Assembly: GCA_963662155.1 (NCBI GenBank)
Contig: OY759268.1
Coordinates: 58,536,562-58,600,561 of the forward strand
Length of the DNA: 64,000 bases
Source of the DNA: Lamellibrachia columna
Taxonomy: Eukaryota > Annelida > Polychaeta > Sabellida > Siboglinidae
Direction of reading: 5' to 3'
Position 1 is the stretch's first letter, and each line of letters starts with the position of its first letter. The notes beneath the pieces were generated by a model. That model saw nothing but the letters and a program-made list of their open reading frames with translations. It was not told the DNA's origin and searched no databases. The position numbers and the translations under genes are program-made. Shown here piece after piece: positions 15,201 through 30,829 of the stretch.

Positions 15201-18200
15201 CATAGTAAAGAACTACAATACTTGTCTGCCAGTACAGCTAGGCATAGCAAAGTACTACAATACTTGTCTGCCAGTACAGGAAGGCATAGCAAAGAACTAC
15301 AATACTTGCCTGCCAGTACAGGAAGGCATAGTAAAGAACTATAATACTTGTCTGCCAGTACAGGAAGGCACAGTAAAGAACTACAATACTTGTCTGCCAG
15401 TACAGGAAGGCATAGCAAAGAACTACAATACTTGTATGTCAGTACAGGAAGGCATAGTAAAGAACTACAATACTTGTCTGCCAGTACAGTAAGGCATAGA
15501 AAAGAACTATAATACTTGTCTGCCAGTACAGGAAGGCATAGTAAAGAACTACAATACTTGTCTGACAGTACAGGAAGGCATAGTAAAGAACTACAATACT
15601 TGTCTGCCAGTAAAGGAAGGCATAGTAAAGAACTACAATACTTGTATGCCAGTACAGGAAGGCATAGTAAAGAACTACAATACTTGTCTGACAGTACAGG
15701 AAGGCATAGTAAAGAACTACAATACTTGCCTGCCAGTACAGGAAGGCATAGTAAAGAACTACAATACTTGTCTGCCAGTACAGGAAGGCATAGTAAAGAA
15801 CTACAATACTTGTCTGACAGTACAGGAAGGCATAGTAAAGAACTACAATACTTGCCTTCCAGTACAGGAAGGCATAGTAAAGAACTACAATACTTGTCTG
15901 ACAGTACAGGAAGGCATAGTAAAGAACTACAATACTTGTCTGCCAGTACAGGAAGGCATAGTAAAGAACTACAATACTTGCTGCCAGTAAAGGAAGGCAT
16001 AGTAAAGAACTACAATACTTGCCTGCCAGTTCAGGAAGGCATAGTAAAGAACTACAATACTTGCTGCCAGTACAGGAAGGCATAGTAAAGAACTACAATA
16101 CTTGACTGCCAGTACAGGAAGGCATAGTAAAGAACTACAATACTTGTCTGCCAGTATAGGAAGGCATAATAAAGAACTACAATACTTGTCTGCCAGTACA
16201 GGAAGGCATAGCAAAGAACTACAATACTTGTCTGCCAGTACAGGAAGGCATAGTAAAGAACTACAATACTTGTCTGCCAGTACAGGAAGGCATAGTAAAG
16301 AACTACAATACTTGTCTGCCAGTATAGGAAGGCATAGTAAAGAACTACAATACTTGTCTGCCAGTACAGGAAGGCATAGCAAAGAACTACAATACTTGTC
16401 TGCCAGTACAGGAAGGCATAGCAAAGAACTACAATACTTGTCTGCCAGTACAGGAAGGCATAGCAAAGAACTACAATACTTGTCTGACAGTACAGGAAGG
16501 AATAGTAAAGAACTACAATACTTGCCTGCCAGTACAGGAAGGCATAGTAAAGAACTACAATACTTGTCTGCCAGTACAGGAAGGCATAGTAAAGAACTAC
16601 AATACTTGTCTGCCAGTATAGGAAGGCATAGTAAAGAACTACAATACTTGTCTGCCAGTACAGGTAGGCATAGCAAAGAACTACAATACTTGTCTGCCAG
16701 TACAGGAAGGCATAGTAAAGAACTACAATACTTGTCTGCCAGTACAGGAAGGCATAGTAAAGAACTACAATACTTGTCTGCCAGTATAGGAAGGCATAAT
16801 AAAGAACTACAATACTTGTCTGCCAGTACAGGAAGGCATAGCAAAGAACTACAATACTTGTCTGCCAGTACAGGAAGGCATAGTAAAGAACTACAATACT
16901 TGTCTGCCAGTACAGGAAGGCATAGTAAAGAATTACAATACTTGTCTGCCAGTATAGGAAGGCATAGTAAAGAACTACAATACTTGTCTGCCAGTACAGG
17001 AAGGCATAGCAAAGAACTACAATACTTGTCTGCCAGTACAGGAAGGCATAGCAAAGAACTACAATACTTGTCTGCCAGTACAGGAAGGCATAGCAAAGAA
17101 CTACAATACTTGCCTGCCAGTACAGGAAGGCATAGTAAAGAACTATAATACTTGTCTGCCAGTACAGGAAGGCATAGTAAAGAACTACAATACTTGCCTG
17201 CCAGTACAGGAAGGCATAGTAAAGAACTATAATACTTGTCTGCCAGTACAGGAAGGCATAGTAAAGAACTACAATACTTGCTGCCAGTAAAGGAAGGCAT
17301 AGTAAAGAACTACAATACTTGCCTGCCAGTTCAGGAAGGCATAGTAAAGAACTACAATACTTGCTGCCAGTACAGGAAGGCATAGTAAAGAACTACAATA
17401 CTTGTCTGCCAGTACAGGAAGGCATAGTAAAGAACTACAATACTTGTCTGCCAGTATAGGAAGGCATAGTAAAGAACTACAATACTTGTCTGCCAGTACA
17501 GGAAGGCATAGCAAAGAACTACAATACTTGTCTGCCAGTACAGGAAGGCATAGTAAAGAACTACAATTCTTGTCTGCCAGTACAGGAAGGCATAGTAAAG
17601 AACTACAATACTTGTCTGCCAGTATAGGAAGGCATAGTAAAGAACTACAATACTTGTCTGACAGTACAGGAAAGCATAGTAAAGGACTACAATACTTGTC
17701 TGCCAGTACAGGAAGGCATAGTAAAGAACTACAATACTTGTCTGCCAGTACAGGAAGGCATAGTAAAGAACTACAATACTTGCCTGCCAGTACAGGAAGG
17801 CATAGTAAAGAACTATAATACTTGTCTGCCAGTACAGGAAGGCACAGTAAAGAACTACAATACTTGTCTGCCAGTACAGGAAGGCATAGCAAAGAACTAC
17901 AATACTTGTCTGTCAGTACAGGAAGGCATAGTAAAGAACTACAATACTTGTCTGTCAGTACAGTAAGGCATAGTAAAGAACTATAATACTTGTCTGCCAG
18001 TACAGGAAGGCATAGTAAAGAACTACAATACTTGTCTGACAGTACAGGAAGGCATAGTAAAGAACTATAATACTTGTCTGCCAGTACAGGAAGGCATAGT
18101 AAAGAACTACAATACTTGTCTGACAGTACAGGAAGGCATAGTAAAGAACTACAATACTTGTCTGCCAGTACAGGAAGGCATAGTAAAGAACTACAATACT

Positions 18201-21200
18201 TGTCTGCCAGTACAGGAAGGCATAGTAAAGAACTACAATACTTGTCTGACAGTACAGGAAGGCATAGTAAAGAACTACAATACTTGCCTGCCAGTACAGG
18301 AAGGCATAGTAAAGAACTACAATACTTGTCTGCCAGTACAGGAAGGCATAGTAAAGAACTACAATACTTGTCTGACAGTACAGGAAGGCATAGTAAAGAA
18401 CTACAATACTTGCCTTCCAGTACAGGAAGGCATAATAAAGAACTACAATACTTGTCTGACAGTACAGGAAGGCATAGTAAAGAACTACAATACTTGTCTG
18501 CCAGTACAGGAAGGCATAGTAAAGAACTACAATACTTGCTGCCAGTAAAGGAAGGCATAGTAAAGAACTACAATACTTGGTTGCCAGTTCAGGAAGGCAT
18601 AATAAAGAACTACAATACTTGCTGCCAGTACAGGAAGGCATAGTAAAGAACTACAATACTTGACTGCCAGTACAGGAAGGCATAGTAAAGAACTACAATA
18701 CTTGTCTGCCAGTATAGGAATGCATAATAAAGAACTACAATACTTGTCTGCCAGTACAGGAAGGCATAGCAAAGAACTACAATACTTGTCTGCCAGTACA
18801 GGAAGGCATAGTAAAGAACTACAATACTTGTCTGCCAGTACAGGAAGGCATAGTAAAGAACTACCACACTTGTCTGCCAGTATAGGAAGGCATAGTAAAG
18901 AACTACAATACTTGTCTGCCAGTACAGGAAGGCATAGCAAAGAACTACAATACTTGTCTGCCAGTACAGGAAGGCATAGCAAAGAACTACAATACTTGTC
19001 TGCCAGTACAGGAAGGCATAGCAAAGAACTACAATACTTGTCTGACAGTACAGGAAGGCATAGTAAAGAACTACAATACTTGCCTGCCAGTACAGGAAGG
19101 CATAGTAAAGAACTACAATACTTGTCTGCCAGTACAGGAAGGCATAGTAAAGAACTACAATACTTGTCTGCCAGTATAGGAAGGCATAGTAAAGAACTAC
19201 AATACTTGTCTGCCAGTACAGGAAGGCATAGCAAAGAACTACAATACTTGTCTGCCAGTACAGGAAGGCATAGTAAAGAACTACAATACTTGTCTGCCAG
19301 TACAGGAAGGCATAGTAAAGAACTACAATACTTGTCTGCCAGTATAGGAAGGCATAGTAAAGAACTACAATACTTGCTGCCAGTAAAGGAAGGCATAGTA
19401 AAGAACTACAATACTTGGCTCCCAGTTCAGGAAGGCATAATAAAGAACTACAATACTTGCTGCCAGTACAGGAAGGCATAGTAAAGAACTACAATACTTG
19501 ACTGCCAGTACAGGAAGGCATAGTAAAGAACTACAATACTTGTCTGCCAGTATAGGAAGGCATAATAAAGAACTACAATACTTGTCTGCCAGTACAGGAA
19601 GGCATAGCAAAGAACTACAATACTTGTCTGCCAGTACAGGAAGGCATAGTAAAGAACTACAATACTTGTCTGCCAGTACAGGAAGGCATAGTAAAGAACT
19701 ACAATACTTGTCTGCCAGTATAGGAAGGCATAGTAAAGAACTACAATACTTGTCTGCCAGTACAGGAAGGCATAGCAAAGAACTACAATACTTGTCTGCC
19801 GGTACAGGAAGGCATAGCAAAGAACTACAATACTTGTCTGCCAGTACAGGAAGGCATAGCAAAGAACTACAATACTTGCCTGCCAGTACAGGAAGGCATA
19901 GTAAAGAACTATAATACTTGTCTGCCAGTACAGGAAGGCATAGTAAAGAACTACAATACTTGCCTGCCAGTACAGGAAGGCATAGTAAAGAACTATAATA
20001 CTTGTCTGCCAGTACAGGAAGGCATAGTAAAGAACTACAATACTTGCCTGCCAGTACAGGAAGGCATAGTAAAGAACTACAATACTTGTCTGTCAGTACA
20101 GGAAGGCATAGTAAAGAACTACAATACTTGTCTGACAGTACAGGAAGGCATAGTAAAGAACTACAATACTTGCCTTCCAGTACAGGAAGGCATAGTAAAG
20201 AACTACAATACTTGTCTGACAGTACAGGAAGGCATAGTAAAGAACTACAATACTTGTCTGCCAGTACAGGAAGGCATAGTAAAGAACTACAATACTTGCT
20301 GCCAGTAAAGGAAGGCATAGTAAAGAACTACAATACTTGCCTGCCAGTTCAGGAAGGCATAGTAAAGAACTACAATACTTGCTGCCAGTACAGGAAGGCA
20401 TAGTAAAGAACTACAATACTTGACTGCCAGTACAGGAAGGCATAGTAAAGAACTACAATACTTGTCTGCCAGTATAGGAAGGCATAATAAAGAACTACAA
20501 TACTTGTCTGCCAGTACAGGAAGGCATAGCAAAGAACTACAATACTTGTCTGCCAGTACAGGAAGGCATAGTAAAGAACTACAATACTTGTCTGCCAGTA
20601 CAGGAAGGCATAGTAAAGAACTACAATACTTGTCTGCCAGTATAGGAAGGCATAGTAAAGAACTACAATACTTGTCTGCCAGTACAGGAAGGCATAGCAA
20701 AGAACTACAATACTTGTCTGCCAGTACAGGAAGGCATAGCAAAGAACTACAATACTTGTCTGCCAGTACAGGAAGGCATAGCAAAGAACTACAATACTTG
20801 TCTGACAGTACAGGAAGGCATAGTAAAGAACTACAATACTTGCCTGCCAGTACAGGAAGGCATAGTAAAGAACTACAATACTTGTCTGCCAGTACAGGAA
20901 GGCATAGTAAAGAACTACAATACTTGTCTGCCAGTATAGGAAGGCATAGTAAAGAACTACAATACTTGTCTGCCAGTACAGGAAGGCATAGCAAAGAACT
21001 ACAATACTTATCTGTCAGTACAGGAAGGAATAGTAAAGAACTACAATACTTGTCTGCCAGTACAGTAAGGCATAGTAAAGAACTATAATACTTGTCTGCC
21101 AGTACAGGAAGGCATAGTAAAGAACTACAATACTTGTCTGACAGTACAGGAAGGCATAGTAAAGAACTACAATACTTGTCTGCCAGTACAGGAAGGCATA

Positions 21201-24200
21201 GTAAAGAACTACAATACTTGTCTGCCAGTATAGGAAGGCATAGTAAAGAACTACAATACTTGTCTGCCAGTACAGGAAGGCATAGCAAAGAACTACAATA
21301 CTTGTCTGCCAGTACAGGAAGGCATAGCAAAGAACTACAATACTTGTCTGCCAGTACAGGAAGGCATAGCAAAGAACTACAATACTTGTCTGACAGCACA
21401 GGAAGGCATAGTAAAGAACTACAATACTTGCCTGCCAGTACAGGAAGGCATAGTAAAGAACTACAATACTTGTCTGCCAGTACAGGAAGGCATAGTAAAG
21501 AACTACAATACTTGTCTGACAGTACAGGAAGGCATAGTAAAGAACTACAATACTTGCCTGCCAGTACAGGAAGGCATAGTATAGAACTATAATACTTGTC
21601 TGCCAGTACAGGAAGGCATAGTAAAGAACTACAATACTTGTCTGCCAGTACAGGAAGGCATAGCAAAGAACTACAATACTTGTCTGTCAGTACAGGAAGG
21701 CATAGTAAAGAACTACAATACTTGTCTGCCAGTACAGTAAGGCATAGTAAAGAACTATAATACTTGTCTGCCAGTACAGGAAGGCATAGTAAAGAACTAC
21801 AATACTTGTCTGCCAGTACAGGAAGGCATAGCAAAGAACTACAATACTTGTCTGCCAGTACAGGAAGGCATAGCAAAGAACTACAATACTTGTCTGACAG
21901 TACAGGAAGGCATAGTAAAGAACTACAATACTTGCCTGCCAGTACAGGAAGGCATAGTAAAGAACTACAATACTTGTCTGCCAGTACAGGAAGGCATAGT
22001 AAAGAACTACAATACTTGTCTGACAGTACAGGAAGGCATAGTAAAGAACTACAATACTTGCCTGCCAGTACAGGAAGGCATAGTATATAACTATAATACT
22101 TGTCTGCCAGTACAGGAAGGCATAGTAAAGAACTACAATACTTGTCTGCCAGTACAGGAAGGCATAGCAAAGAACTACAATACTTGTCTGTCAGTACAGG
22201 AAGGCATAGTAAAGAACTACAATACTTGTCTGCCAGTACAGTAAGGCATAGTAAAGAACTATAATACTTGTCTGCCAGTACAGGAAGGCATAGTAAAGAA
22301 CTACAATACTTGTCTGCCAGTACAGGAAGGCATAGTAAAGAACTACAATACTTGTCTGACAGTACAGGAAGGCATAGTAAAGAACTACAATACTTGCCTG
22401 CCAGTACAGGAAGGCATAGTAAAGAACTATAATACTTGTCTGCCAGTAGAGGAAGGCATAGCAAAGAACTACAATACTTGTCTGACAGTACAGGAAGGCA
22501 TAGTAAAGAACTACAATACTTGCCTGCCAGTACAGGAAGGCATAGTAAAGAACTACAACACTTGTATGCCAGTACAGGAAGGCATAGTAAAGAACTACAA
22601 TACTTGTCTGCCAGTACAGGAAGGCATAGTAAAGAACTACAATACTTGTCTGCCAGTTCAGGAAGGCATAGTAAAGAACTACAATACTTGTCTGTCAGTA
22701 CAGGAAGGCATAGCAAAGAACTAAAATACTTGTCTGTTAGTACAGGAAGGCATAGCAAAGAATTACAATACTTGTCTGCCAGTACAGGAAGGCATAGCAA
22801 AGAACTACAATACTTGTCTGCCAGTACAGGAAGGCATAGCAAAGAACTACAATACTTGTCTGCCAGTACAGGAAGGCATAGTAAAGAACTACAATACTTG
22901 TCTGCCAGTACAGCTAGGCATAGCAAAGTACTACAATACTTGTCTGCCAGTACAGGAAGGCATAGCAAAGAACTACAATACTTGCCTGCCAGTACAGGAA
23001 GGCATAGTAAAGAACTATAATACTTGTCTGCCAGTACAGGAAGGCACAGTAAAGAACTACAATACTTGTCTGCCAGTACAGGAAGGCATAGCAAAGAACT
23101 ACAATACTTGTCTGTCAGTACAGGAAGGCATAGTAAAGAACTACAATACTTGTCTGCCAGTACAGTAATGCATAGAAAAGAACTATAATACTTGTCTGCC
23201 AGTACAGGAAGGCATAGTAAAGAACTACAATACTTGTCTGCCAGTACAGTAAGGCATAGTAAAGAACTATAATACTTGTCTGCCAGTACAGGAAGGCATA
23301 GTAAAGAACTACAATACTTGTCTGCCAGTACAGGAAGGCATAGTAAAGAACTACAATACTTGTCTGACAGTACAGGAAGGCATAGTAAAGAACTACAATA
23401 CTTGCCTGCCAGTACAGGAAGGCATAGTAAAGGACTATAATACTTGTCTGCCAGTAGAGGAAGGCATAGCAAAGAACTAAAATACTTGTCTGACAGTACA
23501 GGAAGGCATAGTAAAGAACTACAATACTTGCCTGCCAGTACAGGAAGGCATAGTAAAGAACTACAACACTTGTATGCCAGTACAGGAAGGCATAGTAAAG
23601 AACTACAATACTTGTCTGCCAGTACAGGAAGGCATAGTAAAGAACTACAATACTTGTCTGCCAGTTCAGGAAGGCATAGTAAAGAACTACAATACTTGTC
23701 TGTCAGTACAGGAAGGCATAGCAAAGAACTAAAATACTTGTCTGTTAGTACAGGAAGGCATAGCAAAGAATTACAATACTTGTCTGCCAGTACAGGAAGG
23801 CATAGCAAAGAACTACAATACTTGTCTGCCAGTACAGGAAGGCATAGCAAAGAACTACAATACTTGTCTGCCAGTACAGGAAGGCATAGTAAAGAACTAC
23901 AATACTTGTCTGCCAGTACAGCTAGGCATAGCAAAGTACTACAATACTTGTCTGCCAGTACAGGAAGGCATAGCAAAGAACTACAATACTTGCCTGCCAG
24001 TACAGGAAGGCATAGTAAAGAACTATAATACTTGTCTGCCAGTACAGGAAGGCACAGTAAAGAACTACAATACTTGTCTGCCAGTACAGGAAGGCATAGC
24101 AAAGAACTACAATACTTGTATGTCAGTACAGGAAGGCATAGTAAAGAACTACAATACTTGTCTGCCAGTACAGTAAGGCATAGAAAAGAACTATAATACT

Positions 24201-27200
24201 TGTCTGCCAGTACAGGAAGGCATAGTAAAGAACTACAATACTTGTCTGACAGTACAGGAAGGCATAGTAAAGAACTACAATACTTGTCTGCCAGTACAGG
24301 AAGGCATAGTAAAGAACTACAATACTTGTATGCCAGTACAGGAAGGCATAGTAAAGAACTACAATACTTGTCTGACAGTACAGGAAGGCATAGTAAAGAA
24401 CTACAATACTTGCCTGCCAGTACAGGAAGGCATAGTAAAGAACTACAATACTTGTCTGCCAGTACAGGAAGGCATAGTAAAGAACTACAATACTTGTCTG
24501 ACAGTACAGGAAGGCATAGTAAAGAACTACAATACTTGCCTTCCAGTACAGGAAGGCATAGTAAAGAACTACAATACTTGTCTGACAGTACAGGAAGGCA
24601 TAGTAAAGAACTACAATACTTGTCTGCCAGTACAGGAAGGCATAGTAAAGAACTACAATACTTGCTGCCAGTAAAGGAAGGCATAGTAAAGAACTACAAT
24701 ACTTGCCTGCCAGTTCAGGAAGGCATAGTAAAGAACTACAATACTTGCTGCCAGTACAGGAAGGCATAGTAAAGAACTACAATACTTGACTGCCAGTACA
24801 GGAAGGCATAGTAAAGAACTACAATACTTGTCTGCCAGTATAGGAAGGCATAATAAAGAACTACAATACTTGTCTGCCAGTACAGGAAGGCATAGCAAAG
24901 AACTACAATACTTGTCTGCCAGTACAGGAAGGCATAGTAAAGAACTACAATACTTGTCTGCCAGTACAGGAAGGCATAGTAAAGAACTACAATACTTGTC
25001 TGCCAGTATAGGAAGGCATAGTAAAGAACTACAATACTTGTCTGCCAGTACAGGAAGGCATAGCAAAGAACTACAATACTTGTCTGCCAGTACAGGAAGG
25101 CATAGCAAAGAACTACAATACTTGTCTGCCAGTACAGGAAGGCATAGCAAAGAACTACAATACTTGTCTGACAGTACAGGAAGGCATAGTAAAGAACTAC
25201 AATACTTGCCTGCCAGTACAGGAAGGCATAGTAAAGAACTACAATACTTGTCTGCCAGTACAGGAAGGCATAGTAAAGAACTACAATACTTGTCTGCCAG
25301 TATAGGAAGGCATAGTAAAGAACTACAATACTTGTCTGCCAGTACAGGTAGGCATAGCAAAGAACTACAATACTTGTCTGCCAGTACAGGAAGGCATAGT
25401 AAAGAACTACAATACTTGTCTGCCAGTACAGGAAGGCATAGTAAAGAACTACAATACTTGTCTGCCAGTATAGGAAGGCATAATATAGAACTACAATACT
25501 TGTCTGCCAGTACAGGAAGGCATAGCAAAGAACTACAATACTTGTCTGCCAGTACAGGAAGGCATAGTAAAGAACTACAATACTTGTCTGCCAGTACAGG
25601 AAGGCATAGTAAAGAACTACAATACTTGTCTGCCAGTATAGGAAGGCATAGTAAAGAACTACAATACTTGTCTGCCAGTACAGGAAGGCATAGCAAAGAA
25701 CTACAATACTTGTCTGCCAGTACAGGAAGGCATAGCAAAGAACTACAATACTTGTCTGCCAGTACAGGAAGGCATAGCAAAGAACTACAATACTTGCCTG
25801 CCAGTACAGGAAGGCATAGTAAAGAACTATAATACTTGTCTGCCAGTACAGGAAGGCATAGTAAAGAACTACAATACTTGCCTGCCAGTACAGGAAGGCA
25901 TAGTAAAGAACTATAATACTTGTCTGCCAGTACAGGAAGGCATAGTAAAGAACTACAATACTTGCTGCCAGTAAAGGAAGGCATAGTAAAGAACTACAAT
26001 ACTTGCCTGCCAGTTCAGGAAGGCATAGTAAAGAACTACAATACTTGCTGCCAGTACAGGAAGGCATAGTAAAGAACTACAATACTTGTCTGCCAGTACA
26101 GGAAGGCATAGTAAAGAACTACAATACTTGTCTGCCAGTATAGGAAGGCATAGTAAAGAACTACAATACTTGTCTGCCAGTACAGGAAGGCATAGCAAAG
26201 AACTACAATACTTGTCTGCCAGTACAGGAAGGCATAGTAAAGAACTACAATTCTTGTCTGCCAGTACAGGAAGGCATAGTAAAGAACTACAATACTTGTC
26301 TGCCAGTATAGGAAGGCATAGTAAAGAACTACAATACTTGTCTGACAGTACAGGAAAGCATAGTAAAGGACTACAATACTTGTCTGCCAGTACAGGAAGG
26401 CATAGTAAAGAACTACAATACTTGTCTGCCAGTACAGGAAGGCATAGTAAAGAACTACAATACTTGCCTGCCAGTACAGGAAGGCATAGTAAAGAACTAT
26501 AATACTTGTCTGCCAGTACAGGAAGGCACAGTAAAGAACTACAATACTTGTCTGCCAGTACAGGAAGGCATAGCAAAGAACTACAATACTTGTCTGTCAG
26601 TACAGGAAGGCATAGTAAAGAACTACAATACTTGTCTGTCAGTACAGTAAGGCATAGTAAAGAACTATAATACTTGTCTGCCAGTACAGGAAGGCATAGT
26701 AAAGAACTACAATACTTGTCTGACAGTACAGGAAGGCATAGTAAAGAACTATAATACTTGTCTGCCAGTACAGGAAGGCATAGTAAAGAACTACAATACT
26801 TGTCTGACAGTACAGGAAGGCATAGTAAAGAACTACAATACTTGTCTGCCAGTACAGGAAGGCATAGTAAAGAACTACAATACTTGTCTGCCAGTACAGG
26901 AAGGCATAGTAAAGAACTACAATACTTGTCTGACAGTACAGGAAGGCATAGTAAAGAACTACAATACTTGCCTGCCAGTACAGGAAGGCATAGTAAAGAA
27001 CTACAATACTTGTCTGCCAGTACAGGAAGGCATAGTAAAGAACTACAATACTTGTCTGACAGTACAGGAAGGCATAGTAAAGAACTACAATACTTGCCTT
27101 CCAGTACAGGAAGGCATAATAAAGAACTACAATACTTGTCTGACAGTACAGGAAGGCATAGTAAAGAACTACAATACTTGTCTGCCAGTACAGGAAGGCA

Positions 27201-29668
27201 TAGTAAAGAACTACAATACTTGCTGCCAGTAAAGGAAGGCATAGTAAAGAACTACAATACTTGGTTGCCAGTTCAGGAAGGCATAATAAAGAACTACAAT
27301 ACTTGCTGCCAGTACAGGAAGGCATAGTAAAGAACTACAATACTTGACTGCCAGTACAGGAAGGCATAGTAAAGAACTACAATACTTGTCTGCCAGTATA
27401 GGAATGCATAATAAAGAACTACAATACTTGTCTGCCAGTACAGGAAGGCATAGCAAAGAACTACAATACTTGTCTGCCAGTACAGGAAGGCATAGTAAAG
27501 AACTACAATACTTGTCTGCCAGTACAGGAAGGCATAGTAAAGAACTACCACACTTGTCTGCCAGTATAGGAAGGCATAGTAAAGAACTACAATACTTGTC
27601 TGCCAGTACAGGAAGGCATAGCAAAGAACTACAATACTTGTCTGCCAGTACAGGAAGGCATAGCAAAGAACTACAATACTTGTCTGCCAGTACAGGAAGG
27701 CATAGCAAAGAACTACAATACTTGTCTGACAGTACAGGAAGGCATAGTAAAGAACTACAATACTTGCCTGCCAGTACAGGAAGGCATAGTAAAGAACTAC
27801 AATACTTGTCTGCCAGTACAGGAAGGCATAGTAAAGAACTACAATACTTGTCTGCCAGTATAGGAAGGCATAGTAAAGAACTACAATACTTGTCTGCCAG
27901 TACAGGAAGGCATAGCAAAGAACTACAATACTTGTCTGCCAGTACAGGAAGGCATAGTAAAGAACTACAATACTTGTCTGCCAGTACAGGAAGGCATAGT
28001 AAAGAACTACAATACTTGTCTGCCAGTATAGGAAGGCATAGTAAAGAACTACAATACTTGCTGCCAGTAAAGGAAGGCATAGTAAAGAACTACAATACTT
28101 GGCTCCCAGTTCAGGAAGGCATAATAAAGAACTACAATACTTGCTGCCAGTACAGGAAGGCATAGTAAAGAACTACAATACTTGACTGCCAGTACAGGAA
28201 GGCATAGTAAAGAACTACAATACTTGTCTGCCAGTATAGGAAGGCATAATAAAGAACTACAATACTTGTCTGCCAGTACAGGAAGGCATAGCAAAGAACT
28301 ACAATACTTGTCTGCCAGTACAGGAAGGCATAGTAAAGAACTACAATACTTGTCTGCCAGTACAGGAAGGCATAGTAAAGAACTACAATACTTGTCTGCC
28401 AGTATAGGAAGGCATAGTAAAGAACTACAATACTTGTCTGCCAGTACAGGAAGGCATAGCAAAGAACTACAATACTTGTCTGCCAGTACAGGAAGGCATA
28501 GCAAAGAACTACAATACTTGTCTGCCAGTACAGGAAGGCATAGCAAAGAACTACAATACTTGCCTGCCAGTACAGGAAGGCATAGTAAAGAACTATAATA
28601 CTTGTCTGCCAGTACAGGAAGGCATAGTAAAGAACTACAATACTTGCCTGCCAGTACAGGAAGGCATAGTAAAGAACTATAATACTTGTCTGCCAGTACA
28701 GGAAGGCATAGTAAAGAACTACAATACTTGCCTGCCAGTACAGGAAGGCATAGTAAAGAACTACAATACTTGTCTGTCAGTACAGGAAGGCATAGTAAAG
28801 AACTACAATACTTGTCTGACAGTACAGGAAGGCATAGTAAAGAACTACAATACTTGCCTTCCAGTACAGGAAGGCATAGTAAAGAACTACAATACTTGTC
28901 TGACAGTACAGGAAGGCATAGTAAAGAACTACAATACTTGTCTGCCAGTACAGGAAGGCATAGTAAAGAACTACAATACTTGCTGCCAGTAAAGGAAGGC
29001 ATAGTAAAGAACTACAATACTTGCCTGCCAGTTCAGGAAGGCATAGTAAAGAACTACAATACTTGCTGCCAGTACAGGAAGGCATAGTAAAGAACTACAA
29101 TACTTGACTGCCAGTACAGGAAGGCATAGTAAAGAACTACAATACTTGTCTGCCAGTATAGGAAGGCATAATAAAGAACTACAATACTTGTCTGCCAGTA
29201 CAGGAAGGCATAGCAAAGAACTACAATACTTGTCTGCCAGTACAGGAAGGCATAGTAAAGAACTACAATACTTGTCTGCCAGTACAGGAAGGCATAGTAA
29301 AGAACTACAATACTTGTCTGCCAGTATAGGAAGGCATAGTAAAGAACTACAATACTTGTCTGCCAGTACAGGAAGGCATAGCAAAGAACTACAATACTTG
29401 TCTGCCAGTACAGGAAGGCATAGCAAAGAACTACAATACTTGTCTGCCAGTACAGGAAGGCATAGCAAAGAACTACAATACTTGTCTGACAGTACAGGAA
29501 GGCATAGTAAAGAACTACAATACTTGCCTGCCAGTACAGGAAGGCATAGTAAAGAACTACAATACTTGTCTGCCAGTACAGGAAGGCATAGTAAAGAACT
29601 ACAATACTTGTCTGCCAGTATAGGAAGGCATAGTAAAGAACTACAATACTTGTCTGCCAGTACAGGAA
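12300..29668. repeat. 8,684-bp tandem duplication of satellite DNA, two near-identical copies
   Basis: Copy 1 (about 12,300-20,984) and copy 2 (about 20,984-29,668) have the same order of variants and markers at a constant shift of 8,684, which is 207 monomers with ten of 41 bp. Marker spacings inside the repeating series are 1,300, 1,258, 838, 922 and 4,366. I saw only isolated differences: A/C at 16,501 versus 25,185, G/A at 19,801 versus 28,485, AATAAAG/AATATAG near 16,809 versus 25,493, CAGG/GAGG near 14,770 versus 23,454, and AAAGG/ACAGG near 15,613 versus 24,297. A shorter period of 4,318 (103 monomers) is nested inside: 16,102 versus 20,420, and 24,786 versus 29,104. Confidence 0.9.
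13752..15344. repeat. 1,008-bp repeat nested in the 8,684-bp block
   Basis: 13,752-14,336 recurs at 14,760-15,344 (shift 1,008, 24 monomers). The same pair is found again at 22,436 and 23,444 in the second large copy. The variants AACACTTGTATGCC and GTACAGCTAGGCATAGC identify it. It shows that 24-monomer duplication preceded the 207-monomer duplication. Confidence 0.85.
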
Positions 29669-30829
29669 GGCATAGCAAAGAACTACAATACTTGTCTGCC
29701 AGTACAGGAAGGCATAGTAAAGAACTACAATACTTGTCTGCCAGTACAGGAAGGCATAGTAAAGAACTACAATACTTGTCTGCCAGTATACGAAGGCATA
29801 ATAAAGAACTACAATACTTGTCTGCCAGTACAGGAAGGCATAGCAAAGAACTACAATACTTGTCTGCCAGTACAGGAAGGCATAGTAAAGAACTACAATA
29901 CTTGTCTGCCAGTACAGGAAGGCATAGTAAAGAACTACAATACTTGTCTGCCAGTATAGGAAGGCATAGTAAAGAACTACAATACTTGTCTGCCAGTACA
30001 GGAAGGCATAGCAAAGAACTACAATACTTGTCTGCCAGTACAGGAAGGCATAGCAAAGAACTACAATACTTGTCTGCCAGTACAGGAAGGCATAGCAAAG
30101 AACTACAATACTTGCCTGCCAGTACAGGAAGGCATAGTAAAGAACTATAATACTTGTCTGCCAGTACAGGAAGGCATAGTAAAGAACTACAATACTTGCC
30201 TGCCAGTACAGGAAGGCATAGTAAAGAACTATAATACTTGTCTGCCAGTACAGGAAGGCATAGTAAAGAACTACAATACTTGCTGCCAGTAAAGGAAGGC
30301 ATAGTAAAGAACTACAATACTTGCCTGCCAGTTCAGGAAGGCATAGTAAAGAACTACAATACTTGCTGCCAGTACAGGAAGGCATAGTAAAGAACTACAA
30401 TACTTGTCTGCCAGTACAGGAAGGCATAGTAAAGAACTACAATACTTGTCTGCCAGTATAGGAAGGCATAGTAAAGAACTACAATACTTGTCTGCCAGTA
30501 CAGGAAGGCATAGCAAAGAACTACAATACTTGTCTGCCAGTACAGGAAGGCATAGTAAAGAACTACAATTTTTGTCTGCCAGTACAGGAAGGCATAGTAA
30601 AGAACTACAATACTTGTCTGCCAGTATAGGAAGGCATAGTAAAGAACTACAATACTTGTCTGACAGTACAGGAAAGCATAGTAAAGAACTACAATACTTG
30701 TCTGCCAGTACAGGAAGGCATAGTAAAGAACTACAATAATTGTCTGCCAGTACAGGAAGGCATAGTAAAGAACTACAATACTTGCCTGCCAGTACAGGAA
30801 GGCATAGTAAAGAACTATAATACTTGTCT

